Shown piece after piece: positions 1-8,161 of a DNA stretch of 64,000 nt. Made by a program: the position numbers and the translations under genes. The notes under the pieces were generated by a model. It was given only the letters and a program-made list of their open reading frames with translations, ran no database searches and was not told where the DNA came from. The DNA is from Gammaproteobacteria bacterium (lineage in GTDB: Bacteria > Pseudomonadota > Gammaproteobacteria > Steroidobacterales > JABDKV01): contig JAOTXU010000002.1 in assembly GCA_029862165.1 (NCBI GenBank), positions 1 to 64,000 of the forward strand. The letters run 5' to 3'. Positions within the stretch are counted from its first letter, which is position 1; each line of letters opens with the position of its first letter.

Positions 1-150
1 AATAATCACGGTTAGGGTGGGGGGATGATTCGCGTAATGTTAGGAGCACCTTTAGGTCATTGCCCCTCCCCCTAACCCCCTCCCCGAAGGGGAGGGGGAA
101 TAATAGTCACGGTTAGGGTGGGGAATAATAATCACGGTTAGGGTGGGGGG
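1..150. repeat. G-rich intergenic repeat cluster (left edge)
   Basis: Three copies of the motif tcacggttagggtgggg lie at about 6-22, 106-122 and 132-148. Between them, 63-98 is a C/G palindrome of the form cccctcccc...gaagg...ggggaggggg. The same G-rich family recurs near 2041, 2113, 2217, 2302, 15071 and 38250. No gene is visible here. Confidence 0.8.
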
Positions 151-158
151 TAATATTC

Positions 159-2009
159 TTAATTCAATCTCCATTTGGCGTCCCAGGGCTCAATCTCGTA
201 CCGATTGGTCACAGGGAACCCTGGCGGCCGCTTGGTCTCGAGGCGCCTGTCAAACTGAATCTTTGTGCGAAACCTCGGTTCCGTGGCCGAAAGGGATCCT
301 GCCGTCAGACTGCCATAAACGAACAACAACGAATTTTCCGGAGCGGTGTAGCGCTTAACTGCAAATCGGCGTTTTGCATACATCGATGCGTGGATCGACA
401 AATCGCCTGGACCGGTAATATCGGGTCCAGCCACCTCAATGTTCTTGTCGGATACCAGACCAAGGTAGTTATCGGCATCCGGTGTGGTGTCTGGATCATG
501 TGCATAGATCAAATCATCTGCGATGACGATTTTCTCCGGAGAGTAGACCAGCACTTTTCCCTTTACGACCCCGCTCACAAACAGCTTTCGCTTTTTCGCT
601 CCAATCAGATAAGAAGTGTCGTTGTCTATAAGCCTCTTTCGCTCAGAATATGAACTACCGGCACGTTTCCAACCATAGGTGCCGTCCTCGTAAAAATTGA
701 TATTGGTGTCTTCGTCAAAATATTGGACCTGATGATCATCGACCCGGTTGTTTTCGGGAAATGGAACGAAATGTTTTGGCATCACAATCCGTCTGACACC
801 GGTTTCCAGGCCGCCTAGAAAAACGTCATCACGTCTGGCGCGTCGGTGAGACTCACCCATATTGACTCGCCGCGACGCCGTCGTGACCTTCCCGTGAAAA
901 GTCGGACTGACTTCGCGTGTCGCCATCAGGTTAATTTGCGAATTGGAATGAAAGCGACCATCCAGTTCATCGTCATGCACATGGACCCTGGGATCCCAAC
1001 GACTGACGAATTGCGTAAAATTTGAAAAAGCCAATCGCTTCATACGCATTTCGGTCGACATCGTGCTGCCGTTTTCTTCGGTCCTGACTTCGACGATGAT
1101 CTGTTCGATATCCATATTGTCATTGGCAGGCAGCCGCTTGATCTTCGCCGTGTATTGTTGCCCCTGGTGTTCCCAAGCCAGACTTTGTTCGGATTGTTCC
1201 ATCTGGTGGAGACTGGCAGCCCATTTCTCGAATTTTTTGTCGAGCATCCTCTCCTGTCTGGGCGACATCGATACGTTCTTGGCTGCGGCCAGGCCGGAAT
1301 CAACGGTAGATAGCTCGGACGCTTTTCGACCAGGCGGCACGATTTGTTCACTGGCTTCGACGGTTGCCACGATTTCGGGTCCGTCAAGCGCTGACTCGGC
1401 ATGCTCAGCGGGACCCGTCGAGACCTGCGTATTTTCCGGATCACTCACGTCGCTATTGAATTCGGCAAACTCCGTGTCAACGGCGGCAGCTTGTTCCTGC
1501 TGGTCTGACCCAGATGCGGCTTGGTCTAAATTACTCGCTTGCGGCTGGTTTACAGCGGGAGCTTGTTCCTGACTGATTTCCGCAGTTGTGGTCGTATTGA
1601 GATCCAAATCGACAAGTCTTATTTCTGCGGGGGTCGTCCTTGTTTCTTTAACCTGTCTGGCCGTGCTCCTTTGATCTGAGGTAATGTCGTCGTCCAAATT
1701 GACAAGCTTCGTTTCTGTGTCAGTCGTTTTTTCCTCGTCGATAGGCTTTTGAGCGCTGGCCGGCTCAGCACTTTCGACGGTGTTATCCAATTTTGCTTTG
1801 GCGGATAGGTCGCCATCGGTCTCCCGCGTCTGGAGATGAATCACCAACGGTCTGCTGCTTATTGCCCGTTCGAACTTGAGGCCAAGCCACAACGCAAGGG
1901 CGCCGAACAATACCAGGTGCCCCACAACAGACAGTGAGACGGCAGTTGATATCGGTCGATTCGAGGTCCCGGGCACGACTTTCTGATAATGACGGTTTAG
2001 ACCATTCAC
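159..2009 (-). CDS. Unrecognised membrane-anchored protein with TonB-like N-terminus
   Basis: The protein has 616 residues and starts at a GTG. One hydrophobic segment (about residues 22-45) follows a short basic N-terminus, as in TonB-type or other single-pass envelope proteins. Residues 55-230 are acidic, Gln/Ala/Thr-rich and low in complexity, probably a disordered periplasmic linker. The last 370 residues look folded and Tyr/Asp/Arg-rich, ending in a conserved-looking segment (SLTAGSLSATEPRF, then RRLETKRPPGFP). I recall similar C-termini in uncharacterised proteobacterial proteins near pilus or secretion genes, but cannot name a family. The gene is alone, flanked by repeat arrays on both sides. 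An energy-transducer role is possible but unsupported by the C-terminus, which lacks an obvious TonB C-terminal domain. Confidence 0.6.
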   Translation of the reverse strand: MNGLNRHYQKVVPGTSNRPISTAVSLSVVGHLVLFGALALWLGLKFERAISSRPLVIHLQTRETDGDLSAKAKLDNTVESAEPASAQKPIDEEKTTDTETKLVNLDDDITSDQRSTARQVKETRTTPAEIRLVDLDLNTTTTAEISQEQAPAVNQPQASNLDQAASGSDQQEQAAAVDTEFAEFNSDVSDPENTQVSTGPAEHAESALDGPEIVATVEASEQIVPPGRKASELSTVDSGLAAAKNVSMSPRQERMLDKKFEKWAASLHQMEQSEQSLAWEHQGQQYTAKIKRLPANDNMDIEQIIVEVRTEENGSTMSTEMRMKRLAFSNFTQFVSRWDPRVHVHDDELDGRFHSNSQINLMATREVSPTFHGKVTTASRRVNMGESHRRARRDDVFLGGLETGVRRIVMPKHFVPFPENNRVDDHQVQYFDEDTNINFYEDGTYGWKRAGSSYSERKRLIDNDTSYLIGAKKRKLFVSGVVKGKVLVYSPEKIVIADDLIYAHDPDTTPDADNYLGLVSDKNIEVAGPDITGPGDLSIHASMYAKRRFAVKRYTAPENSLLFVYGSLTAGSLSATEPRFRTKIQFDRRLETKRPPGFPVTNRYEIEPWDAKWRLN

Positions 2010-2448
2010 CCACCGTTCCAGGCGCCGGTCAAGCCACTTTTCGCTCCCTCCTTTGGGGGGAGGGCTAGGGTGGGGGGCAAACCACGAAAGATGCTATTCG
2101 CTCCGCCCTTTATTCCCTCCCCGGGGGAAAGATTGGCGTAGGGGCAAATACGCAGCTGATCTCGTAGGAGCGGCATCTTGCCGCGATCCCATTCTTCCAA
2201 CCCGCCTTATCTTATTCCCGCCCCCCTTCGGGGGGAGGGTTAGGGCGATCTGCGTGTATCGAGACACGCAAATCGAATAGGTCGCGAAGCGACCCCTTGA
2301 TTATTCCCTCCCCCCTTCGGGGGGAGGGCTAGGGTGGGGGGCAAATACGACGCTGATCTCGTAGGAGCGGCATCTTGCCGCGACTCCATTCTTCCAACCC
2401 TCCCTTTCTAGTACAGTCTCCATTCTGATCTGACCCCGGTGAGGCCGT
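2010..2448. repeat. Intergenic array of GTAG-REP and G-rich repeats
   Basis: This 439-bp gap is nearly all repeat. A direct repeat of about 59 bp occurs at 2144-2202 and 2341-2399, with a period of 197 bp. Each copy contains a GTAG-type REP (gtaggagcggcatcttgccgc at 2164 and 2361), whose 6-bp GC stem encloses TCT. G-rich palindromes (ccctcccc..ggggaggg..tagggtgggg) sit at about 2043-2078, 2113-2145, 2217-2245 and 2304-2341. The array lies between two divergent genes, so promoters may be embedded, but none could be made out. Confidence 0.85.
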
Positions 2449-3867
2449 TTGGAATCCACCTTACTAAGCCTGTTCTTACTTGCGACACACTTGTCATTGG
2501 CAGTGCTGGGTGCCGGTCATGCACTCCTTTATAAGCGTGACCCCAGATCCTCTGTCACGTGGATGGTCGTTTGCCTGCTCATACCCTTTGGCGGGCCCAT
2601 CAGTTATTACCTGTTAGGTGTAAATCGCGTACGCACCCGCGCCAAAGCGTATCGCGAAAACCGCGGTCTGGTCGGCTTCGAACGCCCGGAACGTTACAAA
2701 GATGTCGACGCGTGTTCCCCAGAAACTTTAGGCCCACTTGCAGCAGTCGGTGCCACCATCAGCGGCCATCACTTGTTACCCGGTAATTCCGTGACGCCAT
2801 GGCACAACGGCGATTCCGCATATGCGGCGATGCTCGCAGCAATCGGCAACGCAAAAAAGATCGTCTACTTATCAACCTACATATTCGAGTCAAAAGTCAC
2901 CGGACGGCAGTTCACTGACGCGCTAGCTGCCGCGAAAGACCGCGGTGTTGACGTCAAAATACTGATAGATGGCGTCGGTCAACACTATGCGCGGCCGTCA
3001 GCGGTACGCATGCTCAAACGCGCGAAACTCGATGTTCGATTATTCTTGCCCTTGCGCCTGATCCCGCCGGCGATTCATTTAAACCTGCGAAACCACAGAA
3101 AGATTTTGGTAGTCGACGGTGAGGTCGCTTTCACCGGTGGCATGAACATCGGCTCGCGCCACGTCGCCTGTCCCGACGGCAGCTATGTCATGACCGACGT
3201 GCATTTTCAGTTGCACGGACCCATCGTGAGCGAATTGGAAACCGCATTCTGCGACGATTGGCGTTTCGTCACCGGCGAAAATCTCGAGCTGAGCCCGATC
3301 GACACGCGTTCCTGTGGCAGCGCAACCTGCAGATTGATCATGGACGATCCCGGGGAAAACCTGGATCGGTTGGCAATGGTAATCCGCGGTGTGGTCAGTG
3401 CTGCCCGAAACCAGGTCGACATCATGACACCGTATTTTTTGCCCTCGCGTGAATTGATCGCAGCACTACAAGCAGCAAAAAGCCGTGGTGTGCGTGTCCG
3501 GATTGTATTGCCCGAGGAAAATAACCTGTTCTACGTGCATTGGGCCACCCGCAACATGTTGTGGGAGTTACTCATGTGGGATATCGAAGTGATTTTTCAG
3601 CCAGCTCCGTTTTGTCATTCCAAGTTGTTGCTGGTCGATGACGACTACGCTCTGATCGGCTCGGCCAACCTGGATCCACGCAGCTTGCGGCTTAATTTTG
3701 AGTTAGGCGTGGAAGTATTCGACCGAGAACTAGTCAGCCACATCCGCGGGCACACCAATAAAATTTGCGCCGTCTCGCGTTCAGTCACCCTGGCAGAAGT
3801 CGACAGTCGCGGCCTGCCGGCCCGCTTCCGGGATTCCGTAGCGTGGCTATTCTCTCCTTATCTATAA
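2449..3867 (+). CDS. cls: Cardiolipin synthase (phospholipase D superfamily)
   Basis: This 472-residue membrane enzyme is predicted to condense two phosphatidylglycerol molecules into cardiolipin and glycerol. Two HKD motifs are complete: H216/K218/D223 (HRKILVVDG) and H390/K392/D397 (HSKLLLVDD). Each is followed by the usual Gly-Ser/Asn pocket (FTGGMNIGSR; IGSANLDPRS). Two N-terminal hydrophobic segments (about 3-25 and 36-57) match the family's membrane anchor, and the length is typical of Cls. Translation starts at TTG (2449) just after a GGTGAGG; no in-frame ATG lies nearby. The gene stands alone, with a long perfect inverted repeat 7 bp after its stop. The subtype (ClsA versus ClsB/C-like) is not certain, although the N-terminal membrane pair favours ClsA. 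Confidence 0.9.
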   Translation: MESTLLSLFLLATHLSLAVLGAGHALLYKRDPRSSVTWMVVCLLIPFGGPISYYLLGVNRVRTRAKAYRENRGLVGFERPERYKDVDACSPETLGPLAAVGATISGHHLLPGNSVTPWHNGDSAYAAMLAAIGNAKKIVYLSTYIFESKVTGRQFTDALAAAKDRGVDVKILIDGVGQHYARPSAVRMLKRAKLDVRLFLPLRLIPPAIHLNLRNHRKILVVDGEVAFTGGMNIGSRHVACPDGSYVMTDVHFQLHGPIVSELETAFCDDWRFVTGENLELSPIDTRSCGSATCRLIMDDPGENLDRLAMVIRGVVSAARNQVDIMTPYFLPSRELIAALQAAKSRGVRVRIVLPEENNLFYVHWATRNMLWELLMWDIEVIFQPAPFCHSKLLLVDDDYALIGSANLDPRSLRLNFELGVEVFDRELVSHIRGHTNKICAVSRSVTLAEVDSRGLPARFRDSVAWLFSPYL

Positions 3868-3873
3868 GGAAGA

Positions 3874-3932
3874 GGTCAAGTCTGCGCATTACGCATTTTC
3901 AGACCGGAAATGCGTAATGCGCAGACTTGACC
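3874..3932. repeat. Perfect 25-bp inverted repeat downstream of cls
   Basis: The arms at 3874-3898 and 3908-3932 are exact reverse complements separated by 9 nt, giving a very stable hairpin. No T-run follows on either strand, so it is not a classical intrinsic terminator. It begins 7 bp after the cls stop codon. The arm core (ggtcaagtctgc) loosely resembles the ggtcagactgcag element at 15226-15240. Confidence 0.9.
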
Positions 3933-3989
3933 CCGTCGCCTGTCGCCTGAGCTAAACTTGATTCACACACCTGTGACGGGGGTTAAACC

Positions 3990-4649
3990 ATGACCCGATT
4001 CCATGATCATCATTTTCCGGGCGAAAGCGACGAGTATCGCCACGCACGTGACGAATTATTGGCCGCCGAGATCGAACTACGCCGACAAGTCGAAAAAGTT
4101 GCCGAACAAAGACGTGCCTTGCCCGCAGGTGGAGTGGTACCTGAGGACTACGTCTTCGAAGGGCCCGATGGCCCGGCCAAGTTGTCGTCGCTTTTTATGT
4201 CCGGGCAAGATTGCCTGGTTTTATACAGTTTCATGTTTCCACCCGGCAAGGAACCTTGCCCGATGTGCACCTCAGTACTCGACGGCGTCAACGGCAGCGC
4301 GCCGCACATCTCACAACGCGTTAGCCTGGCAGTCATCGCCAAGGCACCGTTACTGGAAATTCAGACTTACGCAAAAGGTCGTGACTGGAACAACCTGCGG
4401 TTGTACTCGGCGGGCAGCAGCACGTACAGCCGCGATTACCTAGGCGAAAACAAAGAGGGCGCCCAGATGCCCATGCTCAATGTTTTCGCCCGTCGCAAAG
4501 ATGACATCGTGCACACCTATGCCACAGAGCTGATGCTGGCCAAGGCCGAACCCGGCCAGGACCCACGCCATGTCGACATGATCTGGCCCCTGTGGAACAT
4601 GCTCGACTTCACGCCCGACGGCCGCGGCGATTGGTATCCGCAGCGCTGA
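3990..4649 (+). CDS. DUF899-family thioredoxin-like protein
   Basis: The 219 residues match the DUF899 (AhpC/TSA-like) family: a helical N-terminus with ELRRQVEKVAEQRRALP, then LVLYSFMFPPG followed by a C-P-M-C pair (about residues 91-94), the basic stretch with WNNLRLYSAG, and a C-terminal IWPLWNMLDFTPDGRGDWYP. Biochemical function is not established for the family; the CPMC pair is suggestive of thiol chemistry but is not the standard CxxC position. No signal peptide is seen, so it is probably cytoplasmic. The ATG at 3990 is the first in frame. The gene overlaps nothing and is followed after 56 bp by a lipoprotein gene on the same strand. Confidence 0.8.
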   Translation: MTRFHDHHFPGESDEYRHARDELLAAEIELRRQVEKVAEQRRALPAGGVVPEDYVFEGPDGPAKLSSLFMSGQDCLVLYSFMFPPGKEPCPMCTSVLDGVNGSAPHISQRVSLAVIAKAPLLEIQTYAKGRDWNNLRLYSAGSSTYSRDYLGENKEGAQMPMLNVFARRKDDIVHTYATELMLAKAEPGQDPRHVDMIWPLWNMLDFTPDGRGDWYPQR

Positions 4650-4705
4650 GCCAGCTCAACTTCGGATTGGTCAACATTAATATTTACCAGAGGTGCAAAC
4701 GCAAA

Positions 4706-5632
4706 GTGAACATAGAAAACACTCGGAAAACGATCATTTATCCCACGAGAGGCATTCTATTAATTGCCACTGCGCTTTTTGCTTTATCGGCCTGCGCGCC
4801 CTCGCCGCAAGATGCGCCGGCACAGCCAAACGATCGCGCTGATGTCACCATTGTCAGTGGGCTCAGCGGACCGGAAGCGGTTCGTTACGATCCCGAACTG
4901 GATGTTTTCTTCGTTTCAAATTTCAATGATGAGCCTGCCGGCGATGCCAACGGATTCGTGTCCAAAGTGTCGGCTGATGGCGAGATTCTTTCATTGCATT
5001 TCATGCAAGGCAGCGAGCGCTGGCCACTGCATGGCGGGCGCGGCATGTATATCGATACAAGGGGGCTGTGGGTAGTCGATGCCGGTGGCGTGCACTTGTT
5101 TGACCGCAGCAATGGAGCGCAACTCGACTTTGTCGATTTTTCTCAGTTCGAGTTGGGCTTCCTCAATGACATTGTGTTAGCCGGCGACGGCGCGCTCTAT
5201 GTCACCGATACCGGGACATCCAGCGTTTATCGCATTGCCGACGGGGCGCCCACGTTGGCAACCAAAACGACAATGAATCCCAACGGCATCACCGTCAATC
5301 CCAAAAATGGCCGGCTTATGCTCGCACCGTGGAATGGTCCGCTGGAAATCGTCGAATGGGATATCGAAGACAAGTCGTTTACGACCGTCGGCAAGCTGGA
5401 CGGCGGCGGCAATTACGATGGTGTGGAAGTCGTGCAAGGGCACATCATTATCGCCAGCCAGGAAGACACCAGTCTGCATATCATGGTCGATGGTGTGGAC
5501 AAACGCCGAATTGAGTTGCCCGGCAGACCCGCAGATATTGGTATTGACACCAAACGTAATCGAATCGCCGTTCCCTATGTCTCGCTTCACCGCGTAGATA
5601 TTTTCTCCCTCGACGGCCGGCTAGGTAAATAA
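4706..5632 (+). CDS. Lipoprotein with SMP-30/NHL-like beta-propeller
   Basis: I chose the GTG at 4706 because it gives a clean type II signal peptide: basic n-region, hydrophobic stretch and lipobox LSAC at about residues 27-30. An AGAGG lies upstream with rather long spacing. The open frame extends further left into the preceding gene, but that stretch does not look coding. The mature protein (total 308 residues) shows repeated blade-like units with D-G/N-G turns (VSGLSGPEAVRYDPELDVFFVSN; FLNDIVLAGDGALYVTDTG; NPNGITVNPKNGRLMLAP), as in SMP-30/gluconolactonase-like six-bladed propellers. Substrate is unknown; such lipoproteins may be lactonases or non-enzymatic binding scaffolds. A weak GC hairpin (5673-5688) followed by AT-rich sequence may end the transcript. 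Confidence 0.75.
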   Translation: MNIENTRKTIIYPTRGILLIATALFALSACAPSPQDAPAQPNDRADVTIVSGLSGPEAVRYDPELDVFFVSNFNDEPAGDANGFVSKVSADGEILSLHFMQGSERWPLHGGRGMYIDTRGLWVVDAGGVHLFDRSNGAQLDFVDFSQFELGFLNDIVLAGDGALYVTDTGTSSVYRIADGAPTLATKTTMNPNGITVNPKNGRLMLAPWNGPLEIVEWDIEDKSFTTVGKLDGGGNYDGVEVVQGHIIIASQEDTSLHIMVDGVDKRRIELPGRPADIGIDTKRNRIAVPYVSLHRVDIFSLDGRLGK

Positions 5633-5672
5633 CGTCAAGTAATTAGGATAACCGTCCAGGGCCCCACTTGAC

Positions 5673-5698
5673 GCACCGGATTTGGTGCTTAAAATTTT
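5673..5698 (+). terminator. Possible weak intrinsic terminator
   Basis: gcacc (5673-5677) pairs with ggtgc (5684-5688) across a 6-nt loop, followed by ttaaaatttt. The stem is only 5 bp, so this is a weak call. It fits the end of the beta-propeller lipoprotein gene and precedes the moxR operon. Confidence 0.3.
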
Positions 5699-5767
5699 GA
5701 ACCCCTTGTCGGGTGCCGAATCGAATCGTTGACCTGACCAGAAGTCTTACGAGGAACGTGAAAATCC

Positions 5768-6733
5768 ATGTCCGCCACTGAAGAATTTACACGTTTGGAA
5801 GCGCTTATAGGCAAGCGCATTATTGGTCAAAAGACGTTGGTCAACCGCTTGCTGATTGCACTGCTGGCCGACGGCCATCTCATCGTCGAGGGCGCGCCCG
5901 GTCTGGCGAAAACACGGGCGATCAAAGTGCTGGCGGATGGGATCGAAGGCGATTTTCATCGTGTGCAGTTCACACCGGATCTGTTGCCCGCCGATCTGAC
6001 CGGTACTGACATCTATCGGCCGCAGGACGGCAGCTTTGTATTTCAGCAGGGCCCGTTGTTCCACAATCTGGTACTGGCCGACGAGATCAACCGGGCGCCG
6101 GCGAAAGTCCAATCTGCATTGCTCGAAGCGATGGCGGAACGCCAGATTACAGTTGGGCGCAAAACCTACACACTGCCTCGTCTTTTCTTGGTGATGGCAA
6201 CGCAAAACCCGATTGAACAGGAGGGCACCTACCCGCTGCCTGAGGCGCAACTCGACAGATTCCTGATGCATGTCAACGTCGGTTACCCCGATGCGGACGA
6301 GGAACGGGCGATTTTACAACTGAACCGGGAAGAGGCGGACGCGTCACCCGAAACACAAGCGGTTGTTCACCCGGTGTCGATGGAGACAGTCATGCGCGCG
6401 CGTCACGAGGTGCTGAATTTGCATCTCGCCGACCCATTGGAAGAGTACCTGGTGCAACTGGTGCTGGCCACACGCAATGCCGGTGCGTATGGCGACGATC
6501 TCGAAAACTGGTTGCAATACGGTGGCAGTCCACGGGCCACGATTTGTCTGGACCGTTGTGCTCGTGCGCACGCGTGGTTGGCGGGTCGTGACTATGTCGC
6601 GCCAGAGGATATCCAGGCAGTGGCTTACGATGTGCTGCGTCATCGCTTAATCCTCAATTTCGAAGCCGAGGCCGAGGGGGTCACACCGGATCAGGTGATC
6701 GGGGAACTCATCGGCCGAATCGCCGTCCCCTGA
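5768..6733 (+). CDS. moxR: MoxR-family AAA+ ATPase
   Basis: This 321-residue AAA+ ATPase has the MoxR hallmarks: Walker A GAPGLAKT (42-49), Walker B LVLADE (101-106) followed by INRAPAKVQSALLEAM, and sensor region LVMATQNPIEQEGTYPLPEAQLDRF. MoxR proteins act as chaperones that mature or activate VWA/MIDAS-domain partners. Here it opens a six-gene operon containing two VWA proteins, which supports exactly that role. The start ATG follows an ACGAGGAA Shine-Dalgarno by about 12 nt. The next gene begins 4 bp after its stop. Confidence 0.95.
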   Translation: MSATEEFTRLEALIGKRIIGQKTLVNRLLIALLADGHLIVEGAPGLAKTRAIKVLADGIEGDFHRVQFTPDLLPADLTGTDIYRPQDGSFVFQQGPLFHNLVLADEINRAPAKVQSALLEAMAERQITVGRKTYTLPRLFLVMATQNPIEQEGTYPLPEAQLDRFLMHVNVGYPDADEERAILQLNREEADASPETQAVVHPVSMETVMRARHEVLNLHLADPLEEYLVQLVLATRNAGAYGDDLENWLQYGGSPRATICLDRCARAHAWLAGRDYVAPEDIQAVAYDVLRHRLILNFEAEAEGVTPDQVIGELIGRIAVP

Positions 6734-6737
6734 CAGT

Positions 6738-7670
6738 ATGGCAAGCTCGCTCGCAAGCACCGCCGAGGCTGTAGGCGTCACCGTTGGGCAACTGGTCGGG
6801 CTCAATCGCGCCGCGACCGCACTGACACTCAGCAGCAAGAACGTCCGGGCACAAATCGCCGGCGATTATTTATCGCCGTTTAAAGGTCGTGGCATGGAGT
6901 TTGACGAATCCCGTCCCTATCAAGCCGGCGACGAGGCGCGCAATCTGCATTGGCGGGTGATGGCCCGCACCGGCCGGCCGTTTACCAAGTTGTTCCGGGA
7001 GGAACGCGAGCAACCGGTATTCCTGTGGCTGGACCTGCGGCAACGCATGCATTTTGCGACACGTGGTGTGTATAAATCCGTACAAGCGGCACGCGCCGCG
7101 ACATTGATTGCCTGGGCCGCGAGCCGGCGTGGTGATCGTGTCGGTGGCGTAGTTTTTTCCGAAACGCATCATCACGAACTAAAACCTGCCCGTGGCAAAA
7201 GCGGCGTGCTGCAATTTATCAATCGTGTCGTATCGCATCCTGCATGGATTAATAAGGAGTCCATCGCACCCGACCCGCGTGCTGCACGCGATGCCTTGAT
7301 CCGGCTACGTCGTATCGTGCGCCCGGGTAGCCTGGTGTTTCTGTTAAGCGATTTCGGCGGGTTCGATGCGGTTGCCGAAGGTCATCTGGCGCAACTGGCC
7401 CGGCATAACGAGATTACCCAGCTGTTTGTCTATGATCCGTTCGAACGCCGGTTGCCACCACCGGGCGCCTATCGACTGAGCGATGGCCACGACGAGTTCC
7501 TGCTCGACACGACAGATGCACGTTATCGCGATGGCTATACACACCGCTTTGACGAACGGGTGGATTATTTACGATCTCTGGCCCGACGGCACCGTATCGC
7601 ATTTTTGGATTGTTCCACCGACGAAGATCCGGCGCAGACGCTGCAAAAGAGTTTGTTGGTACGCTCATGA
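6738..7670 (+). CDS. DUF58 domain protein of the Bat operon
   Basis: The 310 residues include the signature EFDESRPYQAGDEARNLHWRVMARTGRPFTKLF (about 55-90) followed by FLWLDLRQRMHF, a degenerate VWA-like fold that is the DUF58 hallmark. DUF58 proteins almost always pair with MoxR. Molecular function is unproven, but the family is thought to work with MoxR and VWA partners in envelope-stress or complex-assembly roles. There is no signal peptide or clear transmembrane segment, unlike longer DUF58 members. It starts 4 bp after moxR, and its stop overlaps the next start (ATGA at 7667-7670), indicating translational coupling. Confidence 0.92.
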   Translation: MASSLASTAEAVGVTVGQLVGLNRAATALTLSSKNVRAQIAGDYLSPFKGRGMEFDESRPYQAGDEARNLHWRVMARTGRPFTKLFREEREQPVFLWLDLRQRMHFATRGVYKSVQAARAATLIAWAASRRGDRVGGVVFSETHHHELKPARGKSGVLQFINRVVSHPAWINKESIAPDPRAARDALIRLRRIVRPGSLVFLLSDFGGFDAVAEGHLAQLARHNEITQLFVYDPFERRLPPPGAYRLSDGHDEFLLDTTDARYRDGYTHRFDERVDYLRSLARRHRIAFLDCSTDEDPAQTLQKSLLVRS

Positions 7671-8161
7671 ATCCTGCCGAGTTGCCCTTACGAGACATCC
7701 ATTTACCCGATCCGGTCGGTTGGTGGCCACCGGCACCGGGCTGGTGGGTCGTGGCTGCGTTGTTATTGTTTCTCGTGTTCATAGTCATTCGTTTGTGGCG
7801 TCGCCGACTCGCATTGCGGCGATCACCGGCCTACATTGCGCGTCGCGAATTAACAAACCTGCAAAGCGCCTGGCGTGAACACGGTGATGCACATCGTCTG
7901 GCGCGTGAGGTATCGGTTTGGTTGCGTCGTGTCGGTATGTCGATGCGCACACGTCAGCAGGCCGCCAGTCTGACCGGTGCACGGTGGTGGCAGTATCTCG
8001 ATGAGCTGGCCGGCGAGACGGTATTTGGCGCCGACGGTGGCCGGCTGATCAGCGACGCGCCGTATCGTGCTTCGGCCGATGTTGACGCACAGCGGTTAAT
8101 GGCACTGTGCGAACGTTGGCTTGAGCGTTTGGGCAAAACAACACAGGCGGGGCCGTCATGA
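7667..8161 (+). CDS. DUF4381 single-pass membrane protein
   Basis: The 164-residue protein starts at the ATG overlapping the DUF58 stop; the frame is open further upstream, but the overlap start gives the family-like N-terminus (LPLRDIHLPDPVGWWPPAPGWW). One transmembrane helix (about 25-46) is followed by a basic stretch (RLWRRRLALRR), so the C-terminal domain is probably cytoplasmic. That arrangement, length and position between DUF58 and the first VWA gene fit DUF4381. It probably helps hold the Bat complex at the inner membrane, an inference from operon context. It overlaps the next gene by 4 bp. Confidence 0.85.
   Translation: MNPAELPLRDIHLPDPVGWWPPAPGWWVVAALLLFLVFIVIRLWRRRLALRRSPAYIARRELTNLQSAWREHGDAHRLAREVSVWLRRVGMSMRTRQQAASLTGARWWQYLDELAGETVFGADGGRLISDAPYRASADVDAQRLMALCERWLERLGKTTQAGPS

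Noticed and set aside
159-2009. TonB energy transducer
   Set aside because: Only the N-terminal anchor resembles TonB. The C-terminal 370 residues do not show a TonB C-terminal domain, and there is no exbBD pair nearby.
3874-3932. Intrinsic terminator of cls
   Set aside because: The hairpin is very strong, but no T-run follows on either strand. Kept only as a repeat.
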